This document shows, one piece after another, positions 8,873 through 16,835 of a DNA stretch of 52,296 nucleotides (positions are counted from its first letter, which is position 1; each line of letters begins with the position of its first letter). The notes beneath the pieces were generated by a model. That model saw nothing but the letters and a program-made list of their open reading frames with translations, ran no database searches and was not told where the DNA came from. The translations under genes and the position numbers were made by a program. The stretch lies in NCBI GenBank assembly GCA_902521645.1, contig CABYSN010000002.1, positions 1-52,296 on the forward strand. The letters run 5' to 3'. Source of the stretch: Planctomycetota bacterium. Its GTDB lineage: Bacteria > Planctomycetota > Phycisphaerae > Phycisphaerales > SM1A02.

Positions 8873-10555
8873 TCAGGGGCAGAGGCCCCATTTTGCAAGC
8901 AACATGCTGAGATCCGCTCCATTGGTGGTGCCGTCTCCGTTGATGTCTCCTGCGCCCTTGATGCCCCAGCTGGCCAGCAGAAGGGAGAGGTCGGAGCCGC
9001 CGACGATTCCATCGTCGTCGAGATCCTCCATGCAGTCATCGACGAGTTCTTCGTATTCGATGATCACGGCTTCAGCTCGCCCGCTTCCGATCGAATCATT
9101 CCAACGGCCGTTGCTGAACATCTCCGCATAATCCTCGTCGGCGGGTAAGTCGTTGGGTTCGCCGGGATTCCAGAAGGTGAAATCAAGGGGCTCTCCGGTC
9201 ACCCACTCCCATCCTCCCGAGGGTTCGGCATAGTCCGGTGACGAGGTGTTCTGGACCAGGCCGATCACGATGCCTTGCGTGCTGTAGGTCTCCGGAATCA
9301 TGACGGCCTGGAGCATTTGAAGTTCCTCGACCGAATTGATCGTGACGAGGTGCCCGCCGCGATTTTCCGCATAGGCGACCGCCTCTTCCAGTGTCATGTC
9401 GACCGCAAGTCCGAAGGCTTCGTACTCGTGCCCATTGCCTCCCGCGCTTTCCTCCCAGGTGAATCGGAAGGTGCTTCCCGGTCGTTTCACGAGGTAGCCA
9501 CGCCAGTCGGTCTCGTTCAGATTGTCATTCCAACCTCCGGTGCCGATTTGACCGTAGTCTTCGCCTCCGGCGTTGTTTGGTTCACCGGCAACCCAGTTCG
9601 TGAAGACGAGCGGCGTGCCATCGGTGAATCGCCATCCGCCAGCCGGTTCGGAGTAGTCTTCGGCGCTCGTTTCCTGATAGAGGCCGAAGGCGCAGGCGCC
9701 CGAATTCAGTCTGTCCGCGGTCCGACGCAGAGCGATGTCCTCGGCCGCGTCGGCTGCTGAAGCCAGATCGTCGCCGTTCTCTTCGGCATCGGCGAGGCAT
9801 GTCGTCCAGGAAGCCGTGGAACCCGGGGGCTCGTAGAGTTCGTATCTGGTGTCTTCCGGCGCGCCGAGGTCTTCCGGCCAGACCATCACGGCCTTGAGTT
9901 TTCTCTCAGCCGGTTCGATCGTGAGTGTTCCGGTTCCTGAGATGAATGCGGCGATGGATCCCACGCAGAAGTAGTAGGTTTCACCTCCCACGGCAGGAAA
10001 ATCGATGGTCGTCGTGTTGATCGCGCATCCCTGCGTGTTGTCCTGGCAGGCCAGCACGTTCTCGTACGTGCAGTTTCCTTCGAAGATCGCCATGCGTGTG
10101 TCGAACGTGGCCGTGCCGCAGGTCGAGACGGTGTAACCGCCGTCCTGGGGGCAGTCCCAGGCGAACACCATCGCCTTGTAGTAGATGTCCGAATTCACTG
10201 TTCCGCCATTGCACACGCCGACGAGATCGACGATCAGTGTGGAGGCGAAATTGTCGAAGACGGTCTCGCCACTTGAGATGGGGATCGCATTCGAACAGTC
10301 GGCGCCTCCCGTGCCACCGCCGTCGGTCGGGCATTCCAGACCGTTTGCCAGACAGTCGCCGCCATCATTCTCATAGCAGCAGAGGTCGGCACCGTCGGCC
10401 AGCGCCGGTCCGTCGCAGAAACCGTCTCCAATGTAGATCTCCGAGATGCAGTCGCTGTCGGCGCAATCAAGTACCTGACCTGCCGGGCAATCGCCTGCAA
10501 CGGGAGTGCCGGCGAGGAAGACGGTATTCACGATAAATGCTGTGATCGCAATCAT
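8873..10555 (-). CDS. Exported C-type-lectin-domain protein with LNR-like repeat and dockerin-like C-terminus
   Basis: A 560-residue surface or secreted protein. A signal peptide (AITAFIVNTVFLAGTPVAG) precedes a cysteine-rich segment resembling a Lin-12/Notch repeat (DGFCDGP...CCYENDGGDC). Next is a beta-sandwich-like domain (~80-205) and two C-type-lectin-like domains (~215-350 and ~365-505), recognisable by GGWRFTDGTPLVFTNWVAGEPNN and GGWEWVTGEPLDFTFWNPGEPND. The last ~55 residues are two dockerin-like calcium loops (DLDDDGIVGGSDLSLLL and DINGDGTTNGADLSMLL) ending in WGLCP. In planctomycetes such tails occur on many exported proteins and are presumed to anchor or sort them. The carbohydrate ligand is unknown. 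A 163-base AT-richer upstream region should hold the promoter. Confidence 0.85.
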   Translation of the reverse strand: MIAITAFIVNTVFLAGTPVAGDCPAGQVLDCADSDCISEIYIGDGFCDGPALADGADLCCYENDGGDCLANGLECPTDGGGTGGADCSNAIPISSGETVFDNFASTLIVDLVGVCNGGTVNSDIYYKAMVFAWDCPQDGGYTVSTCGTATFDTRMAIFEGNCTYENVLACQDNTQGCAINTTTIDFPAVGGETYYFCVGSIAAFISGTGTLTIEPAERKLKAVMVWPEDLGAPEDTRYELYEPPGSTASWTTCLADAEENGDDLASAADAAEDIALRRTADRLNSGACAFGLYQETSAEDYSEPAGGWRFTDGTPLVFTNWVAGEPNNAGGEDYGQIGTGGWNDNLNETDWRGYLVKRPGSTFRFTWEESAGGNGHEYEAFGLAVDMTLEEAVAYAENRGGHLVTINSVEELQMLQAVMIPETYSTQGIVIGLVQNTSSPDYAEPSGGWEWVTGEPLDFTFWNPGEPNDLPADEDYAEMFSNGRWNDSIGSGRAEAVIIEYEELVDDCMEDLDDDGIVGGSDLSLLLASWGIKGAGDINGDGTTNGADLSMLLAKWGLCP

Positions 10556-10718
10556 TGACGGCTTGTTGTCCTTCGTTCCTGGGGGGAGGCTTGATCTGCC
10601 CTTGCTTCCTCAAAAATAGCAGGGAAGCGCTGAAAACACCTTTTTTAGTTGCGAATTCGCATTCTTGTGCTCGTTTTTTTGAGTGTTGCCGGCATTCGAT
10701 TGGCTGGGAGGTTGCCGA

Positions 10719-12008
10719 TCAGGGGCCGGTTCTGGGGATATCGGTCCATCGTGTGGTGTAGCGGGGGGATCGGAATGACTGTCGCATCGACCAGCGGCGT
10801 CTTTTCTTGAATCCGATCGCCGCCGGGTGGACCGTTTCCGCACCCATTCTCCGATTGATGCGGTCCAGCGTCGTCATCAGACGAGTGTCCCGTTCATGAT
10901 CGCGTTGGTCGAAGAGCGAGCCTTGAACGTCGTCGAATTCGAGTTCACAGAGGACCACGCCCGCTTTCTTGTAGTGGTATCCGGGTCTCCAGAGGCGTCT
11001 TCCGAGATCGAGTGCCTGCGCGATGATCACCGGTGTGGTGTTCGTCGCGGGTTGCAGTTCGCGACTTCCGGAACGTCCGTACTGCGGGAGATCCTCTCTG
11101 AAGCGGTTGGTCCGGAGAAAGACGGAGATCCGTCCGGCATGTCCACCTTCGCTTCTGAGCTTCTCCGCGGCTCGTGTCGCATGTGATGCGATCGCTTCGG
11201 ACATGTCCGTCCATTCCGTGATCATCGAACCGAAGGACCTGGAACGGACCAGCGTCTTTCGAACGGCTTCGACGTCCTCGACCTCCTGGCAGGGTGTGCC
11301 ACGCAGCTCGAGTGCGGTGCGCATCGCGACCACGTTGAATCCTCTGCGGATCTCGACCGGAGGTGCTTGCGCAAGATCCAGTGCGCTTCTGATGCCGATC
11401 TCGTGCAGTCGTTTCGCCCACCGACGACCGATGCCCCAGACGTCTTCCACCGCGGTCTCGGCCAGGGGCCCGATCCGTTCCGACTCGAGCGTCGGCAGTC
11501 GGTGGACGCCCTGGGCCGACGGGTCCTTCTTGGCGATCCGATTCGCGAGCTTTGCCAGTGTTTTCGTGGTTCCGATCCCGATGGAGATCGGGATTCCAGT
11601 CCACTGCAGAACCGCTCGTCGTGCCCGGCGGCAGATGAGATCGACGTCACGTCCTGCGAGTGGTTCGAGGTTCAGAAAGACTTCGTCGATCGAATAGACC
11701 TCGATGTCCGGGATGAATGCCCGAATCGATTCGACGACTCGTCGCGACATGTCGTCGTAGAGGGTGTAGTTCGATGATCTGATCACCAGCGAGTCGTTCT
11801 TCATGCGCTGACGACACTTGAAGATCGGTTCACCCATGCGCACTCCGAGATCCTTCGCCTCCTGTGAGCGGGCGATGACGCATCCGTCGTTGTTCGAGAG
11901 GACGACGACGGGGCGCCCTTCGAGGCTCGGATCGAAGACGCGTTCGCAGGACGCATAGAAGTTGTTGCAGTCGGCCAGCGCGTACATCGGCATCACCCGT
12001 CGGTTCAT
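10719..12008 (-). CDS. umuC: Translesion DNA polymerase V subunit UmuC
   Basis: A 429-residue Y-family polymerase. The start [17 protein letters not shown] holds the first catalytic Asp. The palm continues with [15 protein letters not shown] and [12 protein letters not shown], the second acidic pair. HhH motifs ([17 protein letters not shown]) and a little finger follow. The C-terminus [23 protein letters not shown] matches the UmuC-specific DUF4113, which separates it from DinB. With processed UmuD it forms Pol V and bypasses lesions during the SOS response. Its ATG overlaps the umuD stop codon (ATGA), so the genes are translationally coupled. An internal ATG at 11993 is a possible alternative start. 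Confidence 0.95.
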   Translation of the reverse strand: MNRRVMPMYALADCNNFYASCERVFDPSLEGRPVVVLSNNDGCVIARSQEAKDLGVRMGEPIFKCRQRMKNDSLVIRSSNYTLYDDMSRRVVESIRAFIPDIEVYSIDEVFLNLEPLAGRDVDLICRRARRAVLQWTGIPISIGIGTTKTLAKLANRIAKKDPSAQGVHRLPTLESERIGPLAETAVEDVWGIGRRWAKRLHEIGIRSALDLAQAPPVEIRRGFNVVAMRTALELRGTPCQEVEDVEAVRKTLVRSRSFGSMITEWTDMSEAIASHATRAAEKLRSEGGHAGRISVFLRTNRFREDLPQYGRSGSRELQPATNTTPVIIAQALDLGRRLWRPGYHYKKAGVVLCELEFDDVQGSLFDQRDHERDTRLMTTLDRINRRMGAETVHPAAIGFKKRRRWSMRQSFRSPRYTTRWTDIPRTGP

Positions 12009-12427
12009 GGTTGATGGAGCACCCAGGTCACCACGCCCCAGATGCTGACGTCCGTCTCGGAGTCGATCGGGATGGGAGGGTAGTCGGGATGTTCTGCGGC
12101 GAGGATCATTCCGCGGGTGGTTCTGGTCAGACGTTTCACGGTGAACTCCCCATCGACCACCGCCACGACCACGGTGCCGCTTTCGCCTGGAATCGAGCGG
12201 TCGACCACGAGCAGGTCGCCGTCATGGATGCCGGCCCCCTGCATCGATCGTCCACCTGCTCGCAGGAAGAATGTCGCTGCAGGATGGGTGATGAGTTCCT
12301 CGTTGAGATCGAGGCTCCGCTCGACGTGGTCATCGGCGGGGGAGGGGAATCCTGCCTCGACCCTGGAGGACAGCAGGGGTCTGATGAGGCGAGGGGTTTC
12401 TGGGGCTGGTCTGAGGCGCTCTTTCAT
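12005..12427 (-). CDS. umuD: SOS mutagenesis protein UmuD (S24 self-cleaving peptidase)
   Basis: A 140-residue LexA/UmuD-type S24 peptidase. The expected self-cleavage site is EAGFPSP, between A25 and G26. The catalytic dyad is Ser61 in [10 protein letters not shown] and Lys98 in FTVKRL. The length is normal for UmuD and there is no N-terminal DNA-binding domain, which excludes LexA. RecA filaments would stimulate cleavage to UmuD', which dimerises and activates UmuC. It is first in the umuDC operon. Upstream on the same strand lies a GTTC-N7-GTTA pair that could be a LexA-type operator. No clear ribosome binding site precedes the ATG. Confidence 0.93.
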   Translation of the reverse strand: MKERLRPAPETPRLIRPLLSSRVEAGFPSPADDHVERSLDLNEELITHPAATFFLRAGGRSMQGAGIHDGDLLVVDRSIPGESGTVVVAVVDGEFTVKRLTRTTRGMILAAEHPDYPPIPIDSETDVSIWGVVTWVLHQP

Positions 12428-12440
12428 GGGAGAAGAACCC

Positions 12441-12455
12441 TAACAAGATACGAAC
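12441..12455 (-). promoter_or_regulatory. Possible SOS operator upstream of umuD (GTTC-N7-GTTA)
   Basis: Read on the minus strand, GTTC-GTATCTT-GTTA lies 14 bases upstream of the umuD start. It resembles the direct-repeat GTTC-N7-GTTC LexA boxes of alphaproteobacteria, with one mismatch in the second half. LexA sites in this lineage are not known to me, so this is a positional inference. The position fits an operator overlapping a promoter, and the divergent HAF-repeat gene could also be affected. Confidence 0.3.
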
Positions 12456-12480
12456 AAAAGACAAGTGAGGAGGCTCCTGG

Positions 12481-13818
12481 ATGCCTTTGGGGGTCCTGAG
12501 CGGTGGATTCACCGTTCTTGTTTTCTCTTTGCGTTCCTTCGAAGGGCTGCCTTATCGTGTGTTCATGAAATCGTTCTCCATGCATTGCGGCGCTCCTCTC
12601 GTGCTTGGTTGTCTCGTCTCAGGCCTCTTCGCACAAGACGATGCGGTCCATTTCGAACGGATCACGTCCGGGTTGGCCAACGGTGTCTCCGATGATGGTC
12701 TGGTGGTGGTTGGTGAGACCACCGGGTCGGGATTCATCTGGACGCTCGAAGGGATGACCGAAATCGGCGGCATCGCCGGCATCGCTGCGAGTGAAGACGG
12801 TGGTCGGATCGTGGGGGACGTGTCGAATGTCTTCGGTGACTCCGCGGGCCGTTACACCCCCGGTCTCGGTTGGTCGAGTTTCGGCGGACTGGGCCCCTCC
12901 GGATGCGACTCCAGTCTTTCAAGTGCGTACGACATCTCGTCGGACGGCACGCGCTGCGTCGGACTCGGCTGGAACGGGTGCGGTGCCGGAGCGTTTCTCT
13001 GGACGCAGTCCGGCGGCATGTCGGCACTGCCGCAGTCGGGACCGAATTCATCTCGTGCGGACACCATTTCCGGTGACGGCACCGTCATCGGCGGCTGGGA
13101 CGAAGCGAGCAACGGCGGACGTCGTGCCGCGATCTGGAGCGAGAATCCGATCACCGGACTCTGGAGTGAGAGTCTCGTCCTGCTCGGTACGCCGGGGAAC
13201 GCATCGGGGTACGGCGAAGTGAATGGCTCCAATGGTGATGGCTCGATTCTGGTGGGCTCCGCGGATGGTTCGAGCAATGCGACGTCCGGTGCCTTCGTCA
13301 TCCGTGATGGCGATCGGTTCGAACTGCTCGGTCTGCTGCCAAGCCAGCAGTCTCCGGTCACCGGAGGCGCGCTTGATGTCACGGAAGACGGTGGCATGAT
13401 CGTGGGGTTCCAGCGTGAAGGGTTCGCAGGGGGGCAGACGTTCGAAGCGACGATCTGGACGGCGAAGACCGGCTACGTCGGTCTCAAGTCGTATCTCAAC
13501 GAACGCGGAGCCGAGATTCCCGCGAACTTCACTCTGGCCGCGGCGCAATCGATCAGTGCTGACGGGCGGGTGATCTGTGGCTGGGGCTACGAGGATGTCT
13601 TCTTCTTTCAGGAAGCATGGGTGGTGGTCCTGCCCTCAGAAGAGGCTCCATGTCCCGCGGACATCGATGGCGACGGCGTGGTCGGTGGTGGCGATCTCGC
13701 ACGACTGCTGAACGCCTGGGAGGGTGCCGATTCCGAGGCTGACATCGATCAGGATGGTGTCGTCGGTGGCGCCGATCTCACGCTGCTTCTGAGTGCCTGG
13801 GGTCTCTGCGACGAGTGA
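12481..13818 (+). CDS. Exported HAF-repeat-like protein with dockerin-like C-terminus
   Basis: About 445 residues. Tandem ~45-residue beta units recur, with signatures such as ISSDGTRCVGLGWNG, ISGDGTVIGGWDEASNG and VTEDGGMIVGFQREG. This is the pattern of HAF-repeat and autotransporter-like proteins, probably a beta-propeller. The tail holds two dockerin-like calcium loops (DIDGDGVVGGGDLARLLNAW, DIDQDGVVGGADLTLLLSAW) ending WGLCDE, very like that of the lectin protein at 8.9-10.6 kb. AGGAGG lies 7 bases before the ATG at 12481, which supports that start. However, the ATG at 12565 would give a cleaner signal peptide (PLVLGCLVSGLFAQ). The protein is exported and has no visible catalytic residues. 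Confidence 0.8.
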   Translation: MPLGVLSGGFTVLVFSLRSFEGLPYRVFMKSFSMHCGAPLVLGCLVSGLFAQDDAVHFERITSGLANGVSDDGLVVVGETTGSGFIWTLEGMTEIGGIAGIAASEDGGRIVGDVSNVFGDSAGRYTPGLGWSSFGGLGPSGCDSSLSSAYDISSDGTRCVGLGWNGCGAGAFLWTQSGGMSALPQSGPNSSRADTISGDGTVIGGWDEASNGGRRAAIWSENPITGLWSESLVLLGTPGNASGYGEVNGSNGDGSILVGSADGSSNATSGAFVIRDGDRFELLGLLPSQQSPVTGGALDVTEDGGMIVGFQREGFAGGQTFEATIWTAKTGYVGLKSYLNERGAEIPANFTLAAAQSISADGRVICGWGYEDVFFFQEAWVVVLPSEEAPCPADIDGDGVVGGGDLARLLNAWEGADSEADIDQDGVVGGADLTLLLSAWGLCDE

Positions 13819-13848
13819 TCGAGGCGTCGGAGCAGCGCACCACGCGAA

Positions 13849-13922
13849 CACCCCCGCCAGGATTCGAACCTGGGACCTGCTGATTAGAAGTCAGCTGCTC
13901 TATCCAACTGAGCTACGGGGGC
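13849..13922 (-). tRNA. tRNA-Arg(TCT)
   Basis: A 74-nt cloverleaf on the minus strand. The acceptor stem GCCCCCG pairs with CGGGGGT. The D arm contains AGCTCAGTTGGATAGAGC. The anticodon stem CTGA/TCAG encloses loop CTTCTAA with anticodon TCT. The T arm has the canonical GGTTCGAATCC. CCA is not encoded. It lies between the HAF-repeat gene and tRNA-Glu. Confidence 0.95.
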
Positions 13923-13929
13923 TATGGGC

Positions 13930-13999
13930 GGACCGTCTGAGATCCTGAAGGATCTATCGGTCCGGCATGCACGAAGTCGCCTCGGAATCGAGGCGACTT
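13930..13999 (-). other. Two hairpins between tRNA-Glu and tRNA-Arg
   Basis: Two perfect or near-perfect inverted repeats fill the spacer. At 13974-13999, AAGTCGCCTCG/CGAGGCGACTT has 11 pairs and a 4-base loop. At 13930-13963, GGACCG/CGGTCC encloses AGATCC/GGATCT with a TGAA loop. Neither has a clear T-run on the minus strand. They may be transcript processing signals or a weak terminator after tRNA-Glu. Confidence 0.6.
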
Positions 14000-14008
14000 G
14001 CGGTGGAA

Positions 14009-14083
14009 TGACCCCTAGGGGATTCGAACCCCTGTTGCCAGGATGAGAACCTGGCGTCCTGGACCTGACTAGACGAAGGGGCC
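14009..14083 (-). tRNA. tRNA-Glu(CTC)
   Basis: A 75-nt cloverleaf on the minus strand. The acceptor stem GGCCCCT pairs with AGGGGTC, including one G-U pair. The D arm is Glu-type (GTCTAGTCAGGTCCAGGAC). The anticodon stem CCAGG/CCTGG holds loop TTCTCAT with anticodon CTC. The T arm is AGGGGTTCGAATCCCCT. CCA is not encoded. It decodes GAG, a frequent codon in these GC-rich genes. Confidence 0.95.
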
Positions 14084-14129
14084 TCAAGATCGCGAAGGAT
14101 ACCGCACTGCGGGAGCTGAGGCCACTCAT

Positions 14130-14912
14130 TCAGGAGATTGGACGTCTGGGCCTTGGATGGGCTTCGTGAGAGGCTGCAATCGCGATGTTTCGGAGCAATC
14201 GAACCCGGTGTTTCTCCTCGCACTCGAGAGGTTCGGCGCTGAAACGCTCGGAGATCGGCAGGGGGGCCTCCGGGTCGATCGGCATCGGGTGGCGCAGACG
14301 CATGCCGCTCGCTTCGATCAGACCGAATCCTCGGGGAAGTTCGGGGCGTTTGATCAGGCCGCTCGGCGTGAAGAGGTAGAGATGATCCGCGAGTCGGTAG
14401 CGGGTGAGAAGCTCGAACTTCGTCTCGCCGTGCAGTTTGCGTTCGACATTCTTCAGTTCCCTGAGGACTCTTCGGTATGAGTCGATCCTGCTGGCCGCGA
14501 AGTCCCAGGTCTCGAGTTCTGGAAACAGGGCCGACCCCGAGCGTCGGAGGTGCGGTTCTTTCGGCTTCACTCGTTGTTCCTCGATCTCCCGACGACGTTT
14601 CTCCAGGTGCTCGCGAGTCTGAAGCAGTCGCTTCTGATTGGCATCGTCACGCAGGAAATCGGAGCGGGCCTGCTTGCACTCGATGATCACGGTGCGTCCG
14701 CGTGCGATGCCGCGTTCACTTTCATGAACGGCGAAGAGAGGGCCGGTTCCGTTGACTTGTTCGTGTTCACCTTCGAACCATCCGGCGACGTCGACCCGCC
14801 AGCGCGAGATCGGACAGCGGACCTCGGTCGCCACGGCGGTGCAGCCGAGTCTGCGCAGCCATTCGACGGCGAGTCGCTTCAGTTCGAGATGTTCGGTGGT
14901 CTCGCCGGGCAC
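14130..14912 (-). CDS. Putative PD-(D/E)XK-type nuclease (MmcB-like)
   Basis: A 260-residue soluble protein. The N-terminal ~95 residues fit a restriction-endonuclease-like core: an acidic residue in the first helix/strand (TEVRCP), D41 in RVDVAGW, then E78-x-K80 in VIIECKQARSDFLRDD. That last segment resembles MmcB-type DNA repair proteins. A basic, helical stretch follows (LEKRRREIEEQRVKPKEP), then a domain ending near SHEAHPRPRRP. The role is inferred only; it may process DNA during repair. The start is a GTG with AAGGAGG 6 bases upstream, a strong ribosome binding site. It follows the saccharopine-dehydrogenase-like gene by 57 bases on the same strand and may share its transcript. Confidence 0.55.
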   Translation of the reverse strand: MPGETTEHLELKRLAVEWLRRLGCTAVATEVRCPISRWRVDVAGWFEGEHEQVNGTGPLFAVHESERGIARGRTVIIECKQARSDFLRDDANQKRLLQTREHLEKRRREIEEQRVKPKEPHLRRSGSALFPELETWDFAASRIDSYRRVLRELKNVERKLHGETKFELLTRYRLADHLYLFTPSGLIKRPELPRGFGLIEASGMRLRHPMPIDPEAPLPISERFSAEPLECEEKHRVRLLRNIAIAASHEAHPRPRRPIS

Positions 14913-14969
14913 GGTTCGCCTCCTTGCGATCCGAAATGCCTCGAAGTGCCGGAGCTGTCGTGTTCGCGA

Positions 14970-16112
14970 TCAGTCCCTGGATTCGAGATGGGCTTCGTAG
15001 GTGACGCCTCGGCTGGCGAGTCCGTCCATGAGTCGGTCGAGGAAGCCGTCTTCGGTGGCGATCTGTTCGGGAGCGAAGACGCCGCGCGGGGCGAGACTTC
15101 CTTCCACGATCATGGCCGCGACCACGGTGGCGGTGAAGCCGGTGGTCCGTGACATGCTGGTGAATCCTGTTTCAGGGTCGAGTCGGTCGAGCAGATCCCA
15201 GCGGAAGCGGGTGTCGACGCCGTCGAGTTCACCTTCGACGGTCACACGCATCACGGTGAGGTCCTCTTCGAACGGGTCGAAGGTCCACTTCGGAAAAAGC
15301 AGCTTGGCGACGAGTGCGCGGGGACGGACCATCACGCCATCGACTTCGATCGGTTCCTCGCTGAAAAGACCGGTGTCACGCATGGCACGGACCAGATCGA
15401 TGTGTCCGGGGTAGCGCATCGTCTTCTCACGCATGTTCGGAACGTCGAGCGTGTCGACCAGCGAGCGAAGCCCGTCGGTGTTGAAGGCTTCAAGGGTTCC
15501 CACGCCGTCGAAGGTGACGGGCTCGGGTTCGGTCAACGCTTCCTTGATCACGATCTCACCGTTTTCGACCACTCGAGAGGGTCGCACGTATTCCTCGATC
15601 ACGTCGTAGGGCGAGAAGCCCGCCTTGTATTCCCAGGGGAGGTGCCGTTCGCGGGGGAGGCCGCCCACCAGGATCTCGACCATGTCGGCACGGTCCAGTT
15701 TCGAGACGCCCCAGGCGGAGAGGATGTTGCTCATGCCGGGCGCCACGCCGCAGTCGGCGATGACGGTGCAGTCGTTCTTCACCGCGAGGTCGTGGAGGTC
15801 ACGGAATTCATCGGTCATGAAGGAGATGTCGCACATCGAGGTTCCGGTCTTCACCACCGATTCCATCGCGGCGTAGCCGAGGAAACTCGGCAGGGCGCCG
15901 ATCACGATGTCATGTGATTCAGCGAGCTCCGTCACGATCTTCTGATCGGAGCAGTCGGCGACGCGGGTCTCGATGCCCGGTCTTCCCGCGACCTGTTTCA
16001 GTGACTCCTCGGAGGGGTCCACCGAGAGGACTTCCCAGCCTTCGGTCTCGGCAAGGTCTCTTGCCATCACGGAACCGACTTTGCCACAACCAAGAATGAC
16101 GGCTTTGGTCAT
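14970..16112 (-). CDS. Saccharopine dehydrogenase family protein
   Basis: About 380 residues. An N-terminal Rossmann fold for NAD(P) begins KAVILGCGKVGSVMARDLAE. A catalytic-type domain follows with SFMTDEFRDLHDLA and DCGVAPGMSNILSAW, features of saccharopine reductase/dehydrogenase-like enzymes. Members act in lysine metabolism or related carboxyamine condensations, and the exact substrate cannot be read here. The ORF track begins at a TTG; the ATG at 16112 places the Rossmann motif at the expected N-terminus. It starts 30 bases after the nuoC stop on the same strand. That linkage has no obvious metabolic logic. Confidence 0.85.
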   Translation of the reverse strand: MTKAVILGCGKVGSVMARDLAETEGWEVLSVDPSEESLKQVAGRPGIETRVADCSDQKIVTELAESHDIVIGALPSFLGYAAMESVVKTGTSMCDISFMTDEFRDLHDLAVKNDCTVIADCGVAPGMSNILSAWGVSKLDRADMVEILVGGLPRERHLPWEYKAGFSPYDVIEEYVRPSRVVENGEIVIKEALTEPEPVTFDGVGTLEAFNTDGLRSLVDTLDVPNMREKTMRYPGHIDLVRAMRDTGLFSEEPIEVDGVMVRPRALVAKLLFPKWTFDPFEEDLTVMRVTVEGELDGVDTRFRWDLLDRLDPETGFTSMSRTTGFTATVVAAMIVEGSLAPRGVFAPEQIATEDGFLDRLMDGLASRGVTYEAHLESRD

Positions 16113-16142
16113 CGTTGCTCTACTCCACAATGCGTTTGACGA

Positions 16143-16700
16143 TCAGCGGGATTCGCGATCGAGGGTCTTGTAGTGTTCGCGTTCGCCGCGGCCTCGCAGC
16201 GGGAAATCCTTGCGCAACGGGTGCCCGGGGAATTCCTCCCACATCAGGATCCTGCGCAGGTCGGGATGATTCAGGAAACGGATGCCGTACATGTCGTAGA
16301 CCTCGCGCTCGCGCCACTCGGCTCCGGGCCAGATGTCGGTGACCGAGTCGACCTGCAGGGTGGGATCGAAATCGATGCCCGAGGTGTCGACCGAAGGGTC
16401 GACGAAGGTCTTCAGGGTGAAGAGATCGTCGTGCTGGCCACTCGAGAGCAGGTAGACCACCGCGAAGCGTCCGGGGGTCTTGACCGGGTAGTCGAGGTAG
16501 TCGATGCCGATGACGTCCGAGAGAAAGTCGTAGTCGCACTCGGGCGCGTCTCTGAGGAACCGTGCCACGTCGTGGAGATGCTCACCTTCGACCACGAGGG
16601 TCGTCATCCCGCGGAATTCGGACGCCTTGAAGGGGACATCAGGAAAAGCCTTCTTGATGTGCTTCAGCGTGGGGTGGTCGAGTGACGGTTTCTTGGACAT
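16143..16700 (-). CDS. nuoC: NADH-quinone oxidoreductase subunit C (30 kDa subunit of complex I)
   Basis: About 185 residues of the complex I 30-kDa family. Diagnostic segments are [42 protein letters not shown] and the signature [20 protein letters not shown]. NuoC sits in the hydrophilic arm next to NuoD and carries no cofactor. The ATG at 16700 lies about nine bases after GAGGA; the in-frame ATG at 16709 almost abuts that site, so the shorter form is preferred. No other complex I gene is within 16 kb on either side, whereas nuoA-N are usually clustered. The gene is followed by a saccharopine-dehydrogenase-like gene. The protein looks full length, with no sign of decay. Confidence 0.93.
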   Translation of the reverse strand: MSKKPSLDHPTLKHIKKAFPDVPFKASEFRGMTTLVVEGEHLHDVARFLRDAPECDYDFLSDVIGIDYLDYPVKTPGRFAVVYLLSSGQHDDLFTLKTFVDPSVDTSGIDFDPTLQVDSVTDIWPGAEWREREVYDMYGIRFLNHPDLRRILMWEEFPGHPLRKDFPLRGRGEREHYKTLDRESR

Positions 16701-16754
16701 CAGACGCATTCCTCATTCGATGCGATTGGAGCGAAAGTGGTTTCCAGATACTAG

Positions 16755-16789
16755 CAAGGCCTCCGGTCGAAAGACGACCGGAGGCCTTG
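16755..16789 (-). terminator. Hairpin terminator after the PEP-CTERM gene
   Basis: A perfect 15-bp inverted repeat (CAAGGCCTCCGGTCG/CGACCGGAGGCCTTG, 5-base loop) lies 47 bases after the stop of the PEP-CTERM gene and just before nuoC. T-runs on either side are weak. It probably insulates nuoC from upstream transcription. Confidence 0.7.
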
Positions 16790-16835
16790 ATTTGCTTGAA
16801 TCAGCTGTCCGAGGCGTGCCCCGTTCACTGAAAGA

